Source: Bacteriovoracaceae bacterium
GTDB lineage: Bacteria > Bdellovibrionota > Bacteriovoracia > Bacteriovoracales > Bacteriovoracaceae
Length of the DNA stretch: 47,629 nucleotides
Direction: 5' to 3'
NCBI GenBank assembly: GCA_003245675.1
Contig: QKCN01000109.1
Span: forward strand, 1 to 47,629
Part shown: one piece after another, positions 17,601 to 24,960 of the stretch
Layout: every line of letters starts with the position of its first letter
How positions within the stretch are numbered: position 1 is the first letter of the stretch
Notes under the pieces: model-generated
What the model was told of the DNA's origin: nothing
The model's input: only the letters and a program-made list of their open reading frames with translations
Database searches by the model: none
Position numbers and translations under genes: made by a program

Positions 17601-18200
17601 CTTATTGGCAATCTCTTGTTCGGGCAGTCCGTTTTTTTGAATTTCTAAATAAAAATCTTCACCAAAAAGTCCGTGTAAGCGAGAAATAGATTTATAAGCT
17701 TTTTCATCAAGGCCACGATAGAAATAATTGGCGACCTCTCCCCCAAGGCAGGCAGTCATACAAATAAGCCCTTCGCTATACTGCTGCAGAAGTTCCCAAT
17801 CGATGCGTGGTTTATAATAAAAACCTTCTAAAAAAGCCGCTGAAACGAGGCGATAAAGGTTTTTCAGTCCCACTTCATTTTTGCAAAGTAAAACAAGATG
17901 GAAAATGGAGTGGCGTCCCTCCTCCTGATCCTGTGAATCAATATTATCAACCTGCATATTTTGGCCGCCTTTATCAAAGCGACTTCCTGGAGTGAAATAA
18001 AACTCACAACCAATGATGGGTTTCACGCCCGCAGACTTTGCCTGCAAATAAAAATCAATCGTCCCGAACATATTTCCATGGTCAGTCATGGCCACTGCCG
18101 GCATATCGTATTCTTTAACTTTTTCAAAAAGGTCATTGAGCCGAATGGCCCCATCGAGAAGAGAGTACTGGGTGTGAAGATGCAAGTGAACAAAACTCAT
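14610..18200 (-). CDS. dnaE: DNA polymerase III subunit alpha
   Basis: The replicative polymerase catalytic subunit, 1196 residues, is of normal DnaE1 length. It has an N-terminal PHP domain (HLHLHTQYSLLDG, MTDHGNMFG, GCEFYF, TNDCHY) with most metal-binding histidines apparently kept. The family C polymerase core has GPGRGSGAGSLVAY and the catalytic PDFDVDF (around residue 428). A helix-hairpin-helix region follows (INALYRPGPLGSGM lies before it), then an OB fold (VLGGQFVQSRTILTKKGDKMAFATLED) and a C-terminal tau-binding region. GGAG lies 9 bases before the ATG. It runs towards the 13169-14545 gene on the same strand with 64 bases between and no terminator visible. Confidence 0.97.
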   Translation of the reverse strand: MSFVHLHLHTQYSLLDGAIRLNDLFEKVKEYDMPAVAMTDHGNMFGTIDFYLQAKSAGVKPIIGCEFYFTPGSRFDKGGQNMQVDNIDSQDQEEGRHSIFHLVLLCKNEVGLKNLYRLVSAAFLEGFYYKPRIDWELLQQYSEGLICMTACLGGEVANYFYRGLDEKAYKSISRLHGLFGEDFYLEIQKNGLPEQEIANKKIIAAARELNIPLVATNDCHYLTSEDAYAQEVLLCIQTGKKLADEKRMKFTSNEFYLKSPQEMRESFAEVPDACDNTLKIAEKCNVEIKWTDEEGKTIYLLPDFPIDSGETVDDYFRRLSREGLKERFAGPQFRKIVQEPDWKEKLEPAYWERLEDEVEMIIRMGFPGYFLIVSDFITWSKENDIPVGPGRGSGAGSLVAYSLKITDINPLPYNLLFERFINPERISMPDFDVDFCQDRRGEVIDYVTRKYGTEKVGQIVTFGQLKAKAVIKDVSRAYDLPYAEADVISKLIPEDPKMNLKKAREQEPKLEEMIERDPKVRQIFKVAERLENLYRHAGIHAAGVVITNKPLVEYCPLMKGREGEQVIQFDKNYAELIGLVKFDFLGLKTLTVIKNACKFIQRDFDANFRIEDIDVEDKNVYDLISEGKTIGVFQLESSGMQDLCSRISPDTLDDITAINALYRPGPLGSGMVDDFIERKHGRQDPDYPFNELIPVLKDTYGIVVYQEQVMNIARIIAGYSLGQADMLRRAMGKKKEKEMIRHKEIFCEGAKKNNFDVEKASTLFDVMAKFAEYGFNKSHAVAYAYIAYQTAFLKNYYPGPFFAALLGTEMSNTDKITTYIAESKACGIDILPPDINESIWLFNVVGDSIRFGMGAVKGVGENAVRTILKEREEKGAYQGLLDLCLRVDLHQVNKRVLEALIKVGAFDSCESYNRKTLLDNMEIIVAYAQKVQTQRELGQASLFDSFLTGEQEEQHKVDVIETEDFDLKEKLNFEAELMGIYVSGHPLDKYAAMLKEVVSMNIGKLQEMEFEEKPFEPTDRKARNPNHMDFVLGGQFVQSRTILTKKGDKMAFATLEDTFGKIECVVFPKVFENYHEFLSSDEPVLVTGYANMAESPRSFYPQKVQKLEEQIDDKISGVRISLDLESLNTRKLERLRSLILSYRGAVPVHLVFQNKQGQAFFDLAEEHLVSPSPQLAARVNELFQENCVKFLVGTEG

Positions 18201-18282
18201 GCGCGCTGCTCCAAAATATTACGGCAAATAGGTGCGCATTAAAGCATTTTTTGAGCAATTTTTAAAGGGCCAGGGAACAAAA

Positions 18283-18306
18283 AAGGCCCTGTAAAAACAG
18301 GGCCTT
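18283..18306 (-). terminator. Rho-independent terminator of the FecR-domain operon
   Basis: AAGGCCCTGT (18283-18292), an AAAA loop and ACAGGGCCTT (18297-18306) form a perfect 10-bp stem. The minus strand then runs into T-rich sequence. It lies 14 bases after the stop at 18320. Confidence 0.88.
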
Positions 18307-18319
18307 AGTGTTTATTTTT

Positions 18320-19405
18320 TTAATATTCTTTCTGGTAATCGCGTTTATAACTTTTCAGGTCATCAATTAGCTGATTTAGCTCCTGGGGATGACGTTTTTG
18401 CTTCTCGTATTCCCCCTCCAAAGAGCGGGTAAAACTATCAGATGCAGGCCCACGAGACTGAGATAATTCCTTAATTAGGCTAGCCAATTCAGATTCTTTA
18501 AGACTGGGTTGAACCGAACTAATCTCTCGTTTTAGCTCTTTGGCAGGACGTACAAGATTTTTGTCATGAGAACCTTTTCCAAAAACACGAATAATTCCCA
18601 AATCTTTTTGACCCTGATGTGAAGTAGGAACAGAAGCAATAGAGCGGCCTTTATCCGTTTTAGTACGACTCAAGAAAATAATTTTCCCAGGAGTTGTCAC
18701 TTTTGTTTCCGCCGAAGGCCCTAAAACTGAGGCAATCTCACGCTTCACCTCTGTCGCCTTGAGCTCATCTTTTGCTCCCTTAAAATCAAAAACTCCATGA
18801 GAAGCAAAAACGGCCGTCGCTTCTTTAAAAGTTTCAGCTCCTGCAAAAGTAGGAGTTCGCGGGAGTGAATTATCATAGGAATCATCCACAAAAGAAAAAT
18901 GACCATCAGAAACAGCAACTGAAGCTTCAGGCACAAGCGGATTCAAAAATCCAACCTCGCCCTCCAAAACCAAAAGCTGACTTTTCTTGGCAATCGAATC
19001 GAAACTCAGAACAAAATGATCTTTCTGATAAAGTGCGGAGCTATTCGCCGTATTCACTTTAAAAGTGGAGACTGAATTAAAAGAGCGAACAAAAATAGTT
19101 CCTGTTTTGAGATCAATTTCTTCTCCCAAAAACTTAACCCCTGTTCCCGCAGATAGATGGTAAAGATGATCATCATAGTCCTTAAAACTCATAAAAGAGT
19201 CTTCGGAGACCATCAATTCCGTTCCCAAAGGAAACTCTGCTCCTTGCGTAACGGCCACCGTTTTGCCTCCCCAAAGGGCGAAACAACTCCCCTCAACCCG
19301 ATCAACCTTTATGGAACTCGATGCCCACAAAGAAAAAGAAAGGAATAAGGAAAAACAAGCAACACTAAGCCGCATCAGGCTTAAACTTTTCTCTGATTTC
19401 TTCAT
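18320..19405 (-). CDS. secreted FecR-domain protein
   Basis: The 361-residue protein has a signal peptide ending near SLWASS. A FecR-like domain (about residues 35-180) follows: GSCFALWGGKTVAVTQGAEFPLGTELM, then LKTGTIFVRSFN, FKVNTANSSALYQKDHFVL and LLVLEGEVGFL. FecR domains here are usually periplasmic scaffolds rather than anti-sigma factors, because there is no cytoplasmic part. The C-terminal 170 residues are charged and low in complexity. The chosen ATG at 19405 lies inside the last 41 bases of the upstream TPR gene; a GTG at 19414 is an alternative. Both genes are probably expressed from the sigma-28-like promoter at 20141-20167. Confidence 0.8.
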   Translation of the reverse strand: MKKSEKSLSLMRLSVACFSLFLSFSLWASSSIKVDRVEGSCFALWGGKTVAVTQGAEFPLGTELMVSEDSFMSFKDYDDHLYHLSAGTGVKFLGEEIDLKTGTIFVRSFNSVSTFKVNTANSSALYQKDHFVLSFDSIAKKSQLLVLEGEVGFLNPLVPEASVAVSDGHFSFVDDSYDNSLPRTPTFAGAETFKEATAVFASHGVFDFKGAKDELKATEVKREIASVLGPSAETKVTTPGKIIFLSRTKTDKGRSIASVPTSHQGQKDLGIIRVFGKGSHDKNLVRPAKELKREISSVQPSLKESELASLIKELSQSRGPASDSFTRSLEGEYEKQKRHPQELNQLIDDLKSYKRDYQKEY

Positions 19406-20093
19406 AATGACCACTCAAAATTTTCCATTCATTAGTATTTCTATACTTGAGGCGAAACTCCTCAACTGTTTTATAAAAAGATTCAACCTTTCCTTCCTTC
19501 AACCACGCAAGAGCACGCCATAATTTTGCCTTACGGAAAAAAGCTGAAGTCGGATATTTTTCAATCATGGAATCAAGATATCTCACGGCAAGATTATTGT
19601 ATTTGCTGGTCTTGTAAGCTGAAAAACCTGCTTGATAATAAATGCGATCATTCACAACGCTATCTTTTCCATACTCTTGAATTAAAGTATTGTAATAGTA
19701 AGACGCTTGAACATAATCACCTGTTTTAAAGCTATGATCACCGAGCATACTTAATTGCTTGGGAGACCATTTGAAAACATTTTGCTTCACCACTTTTTCG
19801 GCAACTGGATCGGCAGGAGAAAAACTAGCAATATTGCGTCCCTTTGAGGTGCTCATTTTTTGCCCTAACTTTATCTGAAGAAAGTTTTTCTCTGTTTCAA
19901 TGCTTTGCAACTTAAACTGCAAGTCACTCAATTGTGCTTTCAACTGAATATTTTCTCTAGCTAACTGCAGAGCTTTGCTCTCATATTCTCCAACGTGTCG
20001 AGCTTGCATTTTAAATTTTTCACCAATATCTGTAGTGGTAAAAACAATGCCCAAAACAGCTACAGAAACGCTAAATACAATAAATGTTTTCAT
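19365..20093 (-). CDS. membrane-anchored coiled-coil/TPR protein
   Basis: This 242-residue protein has an N-terminal hydrophobic anchor (TFIVFSVSVAVLGIVFTTT). A coiled coil at about residues 37-80 follows (ALQLARENIQLKAQLSDLQFKLQSIE). Then come TPR-like repeats at about residues 115-230 (LGDHSFKTGDYVQASYYYNTLIQEYG, AGFSAYKTSKYNNLAVRYLDSMIEKYP, LWRALAWLKEGKVESFYKTVEEF). The layout resembles CpoB/YbgF-type periplasmic proteins, but no tol-pal genes are near. The ATG at 20093 follows AGGTGG by 5 bases; the in-frame GTG at 20102 lies in that ribosome site. Its end overlaps the FecR-domain gene by 41 bases. Confidence 0.78.
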   Translation of the reverse strand: MKTFIVFSVSVAVLGIVFTTTDIGEKFKMQARHVGEYESKALQLARENIQLKAQLSDLQFKLQSIETEKNFLQIKLGQKMSTSKGRNIASFSPADPVAEKVVKQNVFKWSPKQLSMLGDHSFKTGDYVQASYYYNTLIQEYGKDSVVNDRIYYQAGFSAYKTSKYNNLAVRYLDSMIEKYPTSAFFRKAKLWRALAWLKEGKVESFYKTVEEFRLKYRNTNEWKILSGHYEEIREKFKPDAA

Positions 20094-20140
20094 GAAAGCC
20101 ACCTATCCTTTTCCTTAAGCTTACAAAACACCTCAACTGC

Positions 20141-20167
20141 TTATCGACGAAATGAGAAATAACTTTA
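20141..20167 (-). promoter_or_regulatory. FliA/sigma-28-like promoter for the TPR/FecR operon
   Basis: On the minus strand TAAAGTTA (20167-20160), exactly 11 bases, then GTCGATAA (20148-20141). This matches the FliA consensus TAAAGTTT-N11-GCCGATAA at 14 of 16 bases, 47 bases before the ATG at 20093. Confidence 0.7.
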
Positions 20168-20266
20168 GCCAAATGTTTTATCTGAATTTCTTACACTCTA
20201 AGGTTTTTAAATTGCTGCAAGGCGGCAATAGTGATAAAAGTCTGTACTCAAAATGTAGGGGTTGTA

Positions 20267-21283
20267 ATGAAATATTATTTAGTGTCCATTTTTAGCTTGA
20301 TCAGCTTTAGTGCTTTGGCCGGCATCAATCCTTTTACCGTCCAAACTCAGCTTTACTCTATCTTCGAAGAAAATACCCGCAATGCAAATGAGCTCTTTTA
20401 TGAAACAACTGGCTTCTTTCAGTATTGGGATGCCGAGAAAGGAAAAGGCATATTGCGCGAAGATAAAAAACAAAAACAAAAAGTCCCTGTGGCACTCTTT
20501 GAAGCTCAACAAAAATTGGCCAGATCAGTCTTCACAACCAAACAAACTTATGATCTCCCTAATCAAGCTTCTAGTCTCGAGCGTAGCTATATGGAGGAAG
20601 CTGGTACTGCATTTTTAGTAGGACAAGACCTGGTTTTGACCAATGAACACGTTCTTGTTTATTCCAAAGTAAAAGGCTGTGGAAATTTTTCAATAAAAAC
20701 AAATCCTATCCCCCTTGAACTTGCCAATTCCTTACCCTTCCCTGTTGCGGCCAAGAAAAGTTTCTCCTTTTCTTGTGACAAAGTTCTCTTCTGTGATTAC
20801 GACAACGACTTTTGCCTTATTAAAATGAAAAAAATAAAAATGAAGTATAAGGACCATGGACGGAAAAAGAAAATTCAGGTTTCTCTAGGTGATCTTTTTT
20901 CTCCTCTAAGTCTAGACATACGCGGTGTTTCGCAATCGGGTGAAACTTTTTCTTCGATCTCCAATGCCTTGAGCAAAGGGATTCAAGGAAGTGCCGCAAC
21001 TGGGCTTTCAGAAAGCACTCGTCTCATTACTCGACAAGGCGACACACAGGCGACTCAAGCAACAACTCATTATTTTCACACCGTCCCTATTTTTAAAGGT
21101 TCTTCCGGCTCCCCTTTATTTGACTCCAATGGAATTGTGGTTGGCATCAACAAAGCCTGCAATCAAGCGCGCTGCTATGGCCCTCAATGCATTAATCTAG
21201 CTACGCCAACATATATTATTTACAACATCCTCAATGAGCAGCTTTCAGATCAAGATTTTGCGCAAATTAATTGGAGATATTGA
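20267..21283 (+). CDS. secreted trypsin-like serine protease
   Basis: This 338-residue protein carries a signal peptide (LVSIFSLISFSALAG) and a chymotrypsin-type peptidase fold. The probable triad is H128 in LTNEHVL, D181 in YDNDFCLIKM and S280 in KGSSGSPLFD, in the correct order and spacing. The motif GSSGSP departs slightly from GDSGGP. About 110 residues before the histidine form a propeptide-like or accessory region. Several cysteines could form disulfides outside the cytoplasm. The frame is open from GTG 20231, but AGGGG 6 bases before the ATG at 20267 and the signal peptide fix the start. It diverges from the TPR/FecR operon. Substrate unknown; prey protein digestion would be a guess. 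Confidence 0.85.
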   Translation: MKYYLVSIFSLISFSALAGINPFTVQTQLYSIFEENTRNANELFYETTGFFQYWDAEKGKGILREDKKQKQKVPVALFEAQQKLARSVFTTKQTYDLPNQASSLERSYMEEAGTAFLVGQDLVLTNEHVLVYSKVKGCGNFSIKTNPIPLELANSLPFPVAAKKSFSFSCDKVLFCDYDNDFCLIKMKKIKMKYKDHGRKKKIQVSLGDLFSPLSLDIRGVSQSGETFSSISNALSKGIQGSAATGLSESTRLITRQGDTQATQATTHYFHTVPIFKGSSGSPLFDSNGIVVGINKACNQARCYGPQCINLATPTYIIYNILNEQLSDQDFAQINWRY

Positions 21284-21334
21284 AATTCCAGCCACTTAGT
21301 GGACAGGAAAAAGATTCCATTTCCACAGATTCAT

Positions 21335-21361
21335 TAATGATTTTTGCTCCCCTGCCGAAAA
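21335..21361 (+). promoter_or_regulatory. weaker FliA/sigma-28-like promoter before the 141-residue membrane protein
   Basis: TAATGATT (21335-21342), 11 bases, GCCGAAAA (21354-21361): 13 of 16 consensus matches, but the T of the GATAA part is lost. It lies 57 bases before the ATG at 21419. Confidence 0.4.
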
Positions 21362-21418
21362 GCTTGTGAATAGCTTCTATAAAAAAGAAGCAATAAAACA
21401 CCCAAAGGGGATCTCATT

Positions 21419-21844
21419 ATGAGAATTTTATTTCTAATTTTATTCTTGTTCGTCACAATATTGCCTGCTGCTGTCTTAGCAGTGGAAAACGGAAGAGCGC
21501 CAGCTGTTGAACCCATCATTTACTTGGAACCAGATCCAAATAACGGAGTTCAACCAACAGCAACTATCCCCTATCATCACAGAGAAATGGCCGAAACAGA
21601 AGCTTCTGGTTTTTTTGCGAAACTCGTTTATGGCTTAACTCTCTTTTTAGGACTTCCTTTCTTCCTTTGGTTTATGTTTAAACAAACCATCACCGAAAAT
21701 ACTTCTGTCTTAAAAGACGATCTCGATGCTTACGATGAGGAAAACAGTGACCTTTCCAATGTCGTCCAATTTAAGCGACGTGATGTCAGCAAAACAGAAG
21801 AAGCATCTAAGCAAGACGAAAAAGAGCACAAAAAAGCGTCTTAG
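21419..21844 (+). CDS. small membrane protein with signal peptide and one TM helix
   Basis: The 141-residue protein has a signal peptide (LFLILFLFVTILPAAVLA), about 40 exported residues rich in proline, one transmembrane helix at about residues 66-90 (LVYGLTLFLGLPFFLWFMFK) and a charged cytoplasmic tail rich in Glu, Asp and Lys. No family is recognised. AAAGGGG lies about 9 bases before the ATG. A small hairpin (GCTTCT/AGAAGC, 21373-21391) lies in the leader. Its TAG stop overlaps the TAA stop of the convergent gene in the four bases TTAG (21841-21844). Confidence 0.75.
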   Translation: MRILFLILFLFVTILPAAVLAVENGRAPAVEPIIYLEPDPNNGVQPTATIPYHHREMAETEASGFFAKLVYGLTLFLGLPFFLWFMFKQTITENTSVLKDDLDAYDEENSDLSNVVQFKRRDVSKTEEASKQDEKEHKKAS

Positions 21845-22701
21845 TTTTCCTCTAAAACGACAATGCCTGTTTTCTCACTTTTCTGGTAGAAAAGACCAGT
21901 TTGCAAGTTCTTCTTGTTTTCAAAAATAAAAAATTCCTCGGGTCCAGCTTCTAGGATAAAGAATTTGCGGTCTTCAGTTAGTCGGATTGCTTGATTGTCA
22001 CCAGTACCACTGCGCGAACTATAGACCCCCTTTTTGTCACTGGATAACTCCAGCATATAGCTGCCATCCACTCTGTTATTTTTTCCCGTTTGAAATTTAA
22101 CCGATAGGAAAACATCATCAGAAGGCTTTTGCTTGTCATTTAGCCAGTGAATCTTCCCGCGATATTCTCCATTGACTTTTTCAAGTAAACCAAAATTCGT
22201 ATTAATATATTTGGCATGAGCAAAAGTAACTAAAGGCTCTTTTTGAGACAGTCGTTCAATGACGCGTCCAAACTTAGAATTGCGTTTATAAGCATCTCCT
22301 GAATCAACTTGAAGCTCTCCTGCCCCTTCTTCCTTTTCTAGGATTGTCACTTCAGGAGTTGCCTGCACAACTGGCTCCTCTGGTTCTAGCTTTTGAGATA
22401 ACTCTTCCTCTTTTAAATATTTCTCAGGGGCTTGCAAGGCGTGCAGCAATTTTTCTTTATTTTCTGGTTGAAGACGAATTCCTAGATTGGCCAAAAAGAG
22501 CAAGAACACATCGCCATAAAGCTTTGCCTGCTGTTTAGCCGCTGCTGGATTATTCGAGGGAATATCTGGGCAGCGAGGACATTGAAGAGAGGAGTATTCT
22601 AGCTCCGGACAAAGACTCATTTCCTTTTGGCCCGAGCTTCCCCAAAAATACCCCAAAAATAAAGCAACGAATAAAGAAGCAACTATGAATAATTTTTTCA
22701 T
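21841..22701 (-). CDS. membrane-anchored protein of unknown function
   Basis: This 286-residue protein begins with an N-terminal signal anchor (LFIVASLFVALFLGYFWG), followed by a cysteine cluster C-x8-C-x2-C (LCPELEYSSLQCPRCP). Next come a helix around residues 55-90 and a proline/glutamate-rich linker at about 95-135. The C-terminal half is rich in beta strands (about residues 145-286), with repeated short segments such as GSYMLELSSDKKGVYSS and FFILEAGPEEFFIFENK. This suggests a periplasmic beta domain held off the membrane by the linker. I recognise no family. It converges on, and shares stop-codon bases with, the gene at 21419-21844. Confidence 0.75.
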   Translation of the reverse strand: MKKLFIVASLFVALFLGYFWGSSGQKEMSLCPELEYSSLQCPRCPDIPSNNPAAAKQQAKLYGDVFLLFLANLGIRLQPENKEKLLHALQAPEKYLKEEELSQKLEPEEPVVQATPEVTILEKEEGAGELQVDSGDAYKRNSKFGRVIERLSQKEPLVTFAHAKYINTNFGLLEKVNGEYRGKIHWLNDKQKPSDDVFLSVKFQTGKNNRVDGSYMLELSSDKKGVYSSRSGTGDNQAIRLTEDRKFFILEAGPEEFFIFENKKNLQTGLFYQKSEKTGIVVLEEN

Positions 22702-22704
22702 TCT

Positions 22705-22733
22705 TTGAATCCTTGATCTCTTTTTGCTATATA
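22705..22733 (+). promoter_or_regulatory. sigma-70-type promoter (extended -10) for the methyltransferase pair
   Basis: TTGAAT (22705-22710), a 17-base spacer, then TGCTATATA with the -10 at 22728-22733. The ATG at 22767 lies 34 bases downstream. Confidence 0.5.
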
Positions 22734-22766
22734 GTACTCAAATCTTTTTAAAATTTCGAGGAACAA

Positions 22767-23636
22767 ATGGATCTTTACACCGCTCCGCCTAGCGACTACC
22801 AACTGCTTGATTCTGGCCTAGAAAGAAAACTAGAGTCAATCTGTGGCATTTACTTTGACCGGCCAACTCCATTGGCCATTTGGCCCAAGCGTTTTACCAA
22901 AATTTGGTCTGAAGCCAATTCCTCTTGTATCAGAAAGTCTGATGGTGGAGGCTTTTGGCGACATCGCAAAGACCTACCCGAACCTCTTCTTTTTAACTAC
23001 AACGAACTACAATTTATATTGCGTTTTACTTCATTCGGTCACTGTGGGATTTTCTTCGAACAAATTGCCATATGGCAAAAACTAGAAAACCTCATCGAAA
23101 ACCACCCCAAAAAGAAAGACCTCAAACTACTCAACCTCTTTGGCTATACAGGCGCAGCCTCTCTCGTTATGGCACAAAAAGGCGCAGAGGTTTTCCACAT
23201 TGATAGCGCGGCTAAAATTTTAGAATGGGGCAAGGAAAACGAAATATTAAATCAAGATAAACTCACGGGTTCAATTCACTGGAAGGCTGAAGATGTTTTA
23301 AATTATCTTCGCTTTTGCCAAAAGAAAAAAATTAAATTTGATGGAATTCTCATGGACCCTCCCACTTGGGGAACTGGAAGTAAAAAAACAGAAAAATGGG
23401 TCTTTGAAAAAAACATTGTTGAACTATTTTCTTTGTGTGCTGATGTTTTAGAAGAACAGTCCTTTCTCCTCTGCACAACTCATACTCCAGGTGTGCAAAA
23501 AGAAGCTCTGGCAACCATGGTCAAAACAAGTAACTACCAATTTCAAGTGCAAGCTGGAGACCTAGGAGTACGCCATGCCAGCGACGGACGCATCTTGCCC
23601 GCTGGAGTCTACGCACTGGGGTGCACATGGATATAA
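22767..23636 (+). CDS. class I SAM-dependent methyltransferase (COG1092-type)
   Basis: The 289-residue protein has an N-terminal segment typical of one RlmI-like branch (YQLLDSGLERKLESICGIYFDRPTPLAIW). A Rossmann methyltransferase domain follows: motif I LNLFGYTGAASLVMAQKGA, an acidic residue in HIDSA binding the ribose, and motif IV DGILMDPPTWG. DPP is the catalytic signature of the RNA cytosine/guanine methyltransferases of this group. It lacks the PUA domain seen in its downstream neighbour. GAGG lies before the ATG. The last 10 bases overlap the next gene, so the two are translated together. The likely substrate is rRNA or tRNA; the position modified cannot be told. Confidence 0.85.
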   Translation: MDLYTAPPSDYQLLDSGLERKLESICGIYFDRPTPLAIWPKRFTKIWSEANSSCIRKSDGGGFWRHRKDLPEPLLFNYNELQFILRFTSFGHCGIFFEQIAIWQKLENLIENHPKKKDLKLLNLFGYTGAASLVMAQKGAEVFHIDSAAKILEWGKENEILNQDKLTGSIHWKAEDVLNYLRFCQKKKIKFDGILMDPPTWGTGSKKTEKWVFEKNIVELFSLCADVLEEQSFLLCTTHTPGVQKEALATMVKTSNYQFQVQAGDLGVRHASDGRILPAGVYALGCTWI

Positions 23637-24841
23637 CTGAAGTCAAACTTCATCCCGGCACTTTAAAAGCTCTGGAAAAAGGCCACCCTTGGGTTACTCT
23701 CGATAGTTTCTCGAAACGTTTTCCCACGGCACCTCAATTTTTACAAACGAGTTTGAAAAATAGCAACAAGGCTATTTTTCTCAATGACCCTCATCACCCT
23801 CAAGTGAAAGCGCGTCTTTGGGGATCATATCCCCTTACCCATAAATTCAATTTTAAGCAAGAATTCCAAGAGCGCTTGGCCAAAGCTCTACAAAAAAGAA
23901 AAGCAAAAGAATTCACTAATGAAAGAGAAAACTATTATCTAGTTTTTGGGGAAGGAGATGAACTCCCTGGGCTTTTCCTACTGCGCCTAAAGAATGTCCT
24001 ACTCATCCAATACTACTCTTACTTTTGGCAAGGACAAGAGAACTTACTGGTAAAACTCTTAGGGCAACTCGTGCCTCAATATTTTCCAGAATGGCAAGAG
24101 GGATCGCTCATCGTTCAAAATCGCAATAAGAAACAAAATGTCTCTTATCAAAAACTCGATGAAAGAATATTTTCACGCCCCTACACAGAGACCCACTTCA
24201 CGTTGCAAGAGTTTGGCCAAAACTACCAAATCTTTTTAGGTGATTCTTACGACTTTGGCATCTATACGGATATGAGTTCTTTTCGCAAAAGAATGCTTCC
24301 ACTTTTCCAGTCAGCGCACGATGTGCTCAATCTCTTTTCTTATACCGGTGCCTACTCTCTTTTTGCCTTAAAAGAAAACTGTGAGGTTTGCTCTGTCGAC
24401 CTTTCTCCCAAATACCTTGCCATTTTGGAGGAAAACATCGCCCTCAATCCCGACCTTACGGCAGATCATCATCGCTCCATTTGTAAAAGCGTTGAAAAAT
24501 CTTTCGATATACTCGAAAAAGAAGAAAAGCAATTTGACCTCATCATCTGCGATCCCCCTTCTTTCTCTTCTGACGGAGGCAAAAGAACGAGCGCTCTTGC
24601 CAATTATCCAGGTTGGTTAGAAAAATTAAGTGCCCTCACCCGAACGAATGGAAAATTGGTCCTTTTTCTCAATACCCATCAAGTAGCGATGAACAAATTC
24701 AAAGCAAAAATTTTAGAAAGCATCCCTGCGCGCTTTAAACTCATGCAAGAGATGGCACTTGGAGAAGATTGTCCCACTCTCGCAAAAGGATTTCCTGAAG
24801 GTAAGTACCTAAAATGTCTAATTTTTGAAAAGAAAAGCTAG
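23627..24841 (+). CDS. RlmI-like rRNA methyltransferase with PUA-type N-terminus
   Basis: This 404-residue protein has an N-terminal PUA-like region (LHPGTLKALEKGHPWV, then NDPHHPQVKARLWG). An RlmI/RlmK-type central segment follows, and then the methyltransferase core: LNLFSYTGAYSLFALKENCEV (motif I), SVDLSPKYL and LIICDPPSFSSDGG (motif IV). RlmI methylates C1962 of 23S rRNA in E. coli, and this is the closest type by domain order. The ATG at 23627 has GGGG 5 bases upstream; a GTG at 23621 is an alternative. It overlaps the preceding methyltransferase by 10 bases. The two proteins share family but not N-terminal domain, so they are old paralogues rather than a recent duplication. Confidence 0.88.
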   Translation: MDITEVKLHPGTLKALEKGHPWVTLDSFSKRFPTAPQFLQTSLKNSNKAIFLNDPHHPQVKARLWGSYPLTHKFNFKQEFQERLAKALQKRKAKEFTNERENYYLVFGEGDELPGLFLLRLKNVLLIQYYSYFWQGQENLLVKLLGQLVPQYFPEWQEGSLIVQNRNKKQNVSYQKLDERIFSRPYTETHFTLQEFGQNYQIFLGDSYDFGIYTDMSSFRKRMLPLFQSAHDVLNLFSYTGAYSLFALKENCEVCSVDLSPKYLAILEENIALNPDLTADHHRSICKSVEKSFDILEKEEKQFDLIICDPPSFSSDGGKRTSALANYPGWLEKLSALTRTNGKLVLFLNTHQVAMNKFKAKILESIPARFKLMQEMALGEDCPTLAKGFPEGKYLKCLIFEKKS

Positions 24842-24899
24842 CTATCAGCTGCTGTGCAATTTCAATTAAATTAGTCCCTGAAATGGATAACAAAATAAT

Positions 24900-24926
24900 C
24901 AATTATTTTGACATAAATACCGATAA
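24900..24926 (+). promoter_or_regulatory. FliA/sigma-28-like promoter for the HELAH protease gene
   Basis: ACCGATAA (24919-24926) matches the FliA -10 element at 7 of 8 bases. The -35 position 11 bases upstream (CAATTATT, 24900-24907) matches only 4 of 8. It lies 34 bases before the ATG at 24961. Confidence 0.45.
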
Positions 24927-24960
24927 GTAAGGATTGCCCCTCATCTTATTGGAAGGATCT

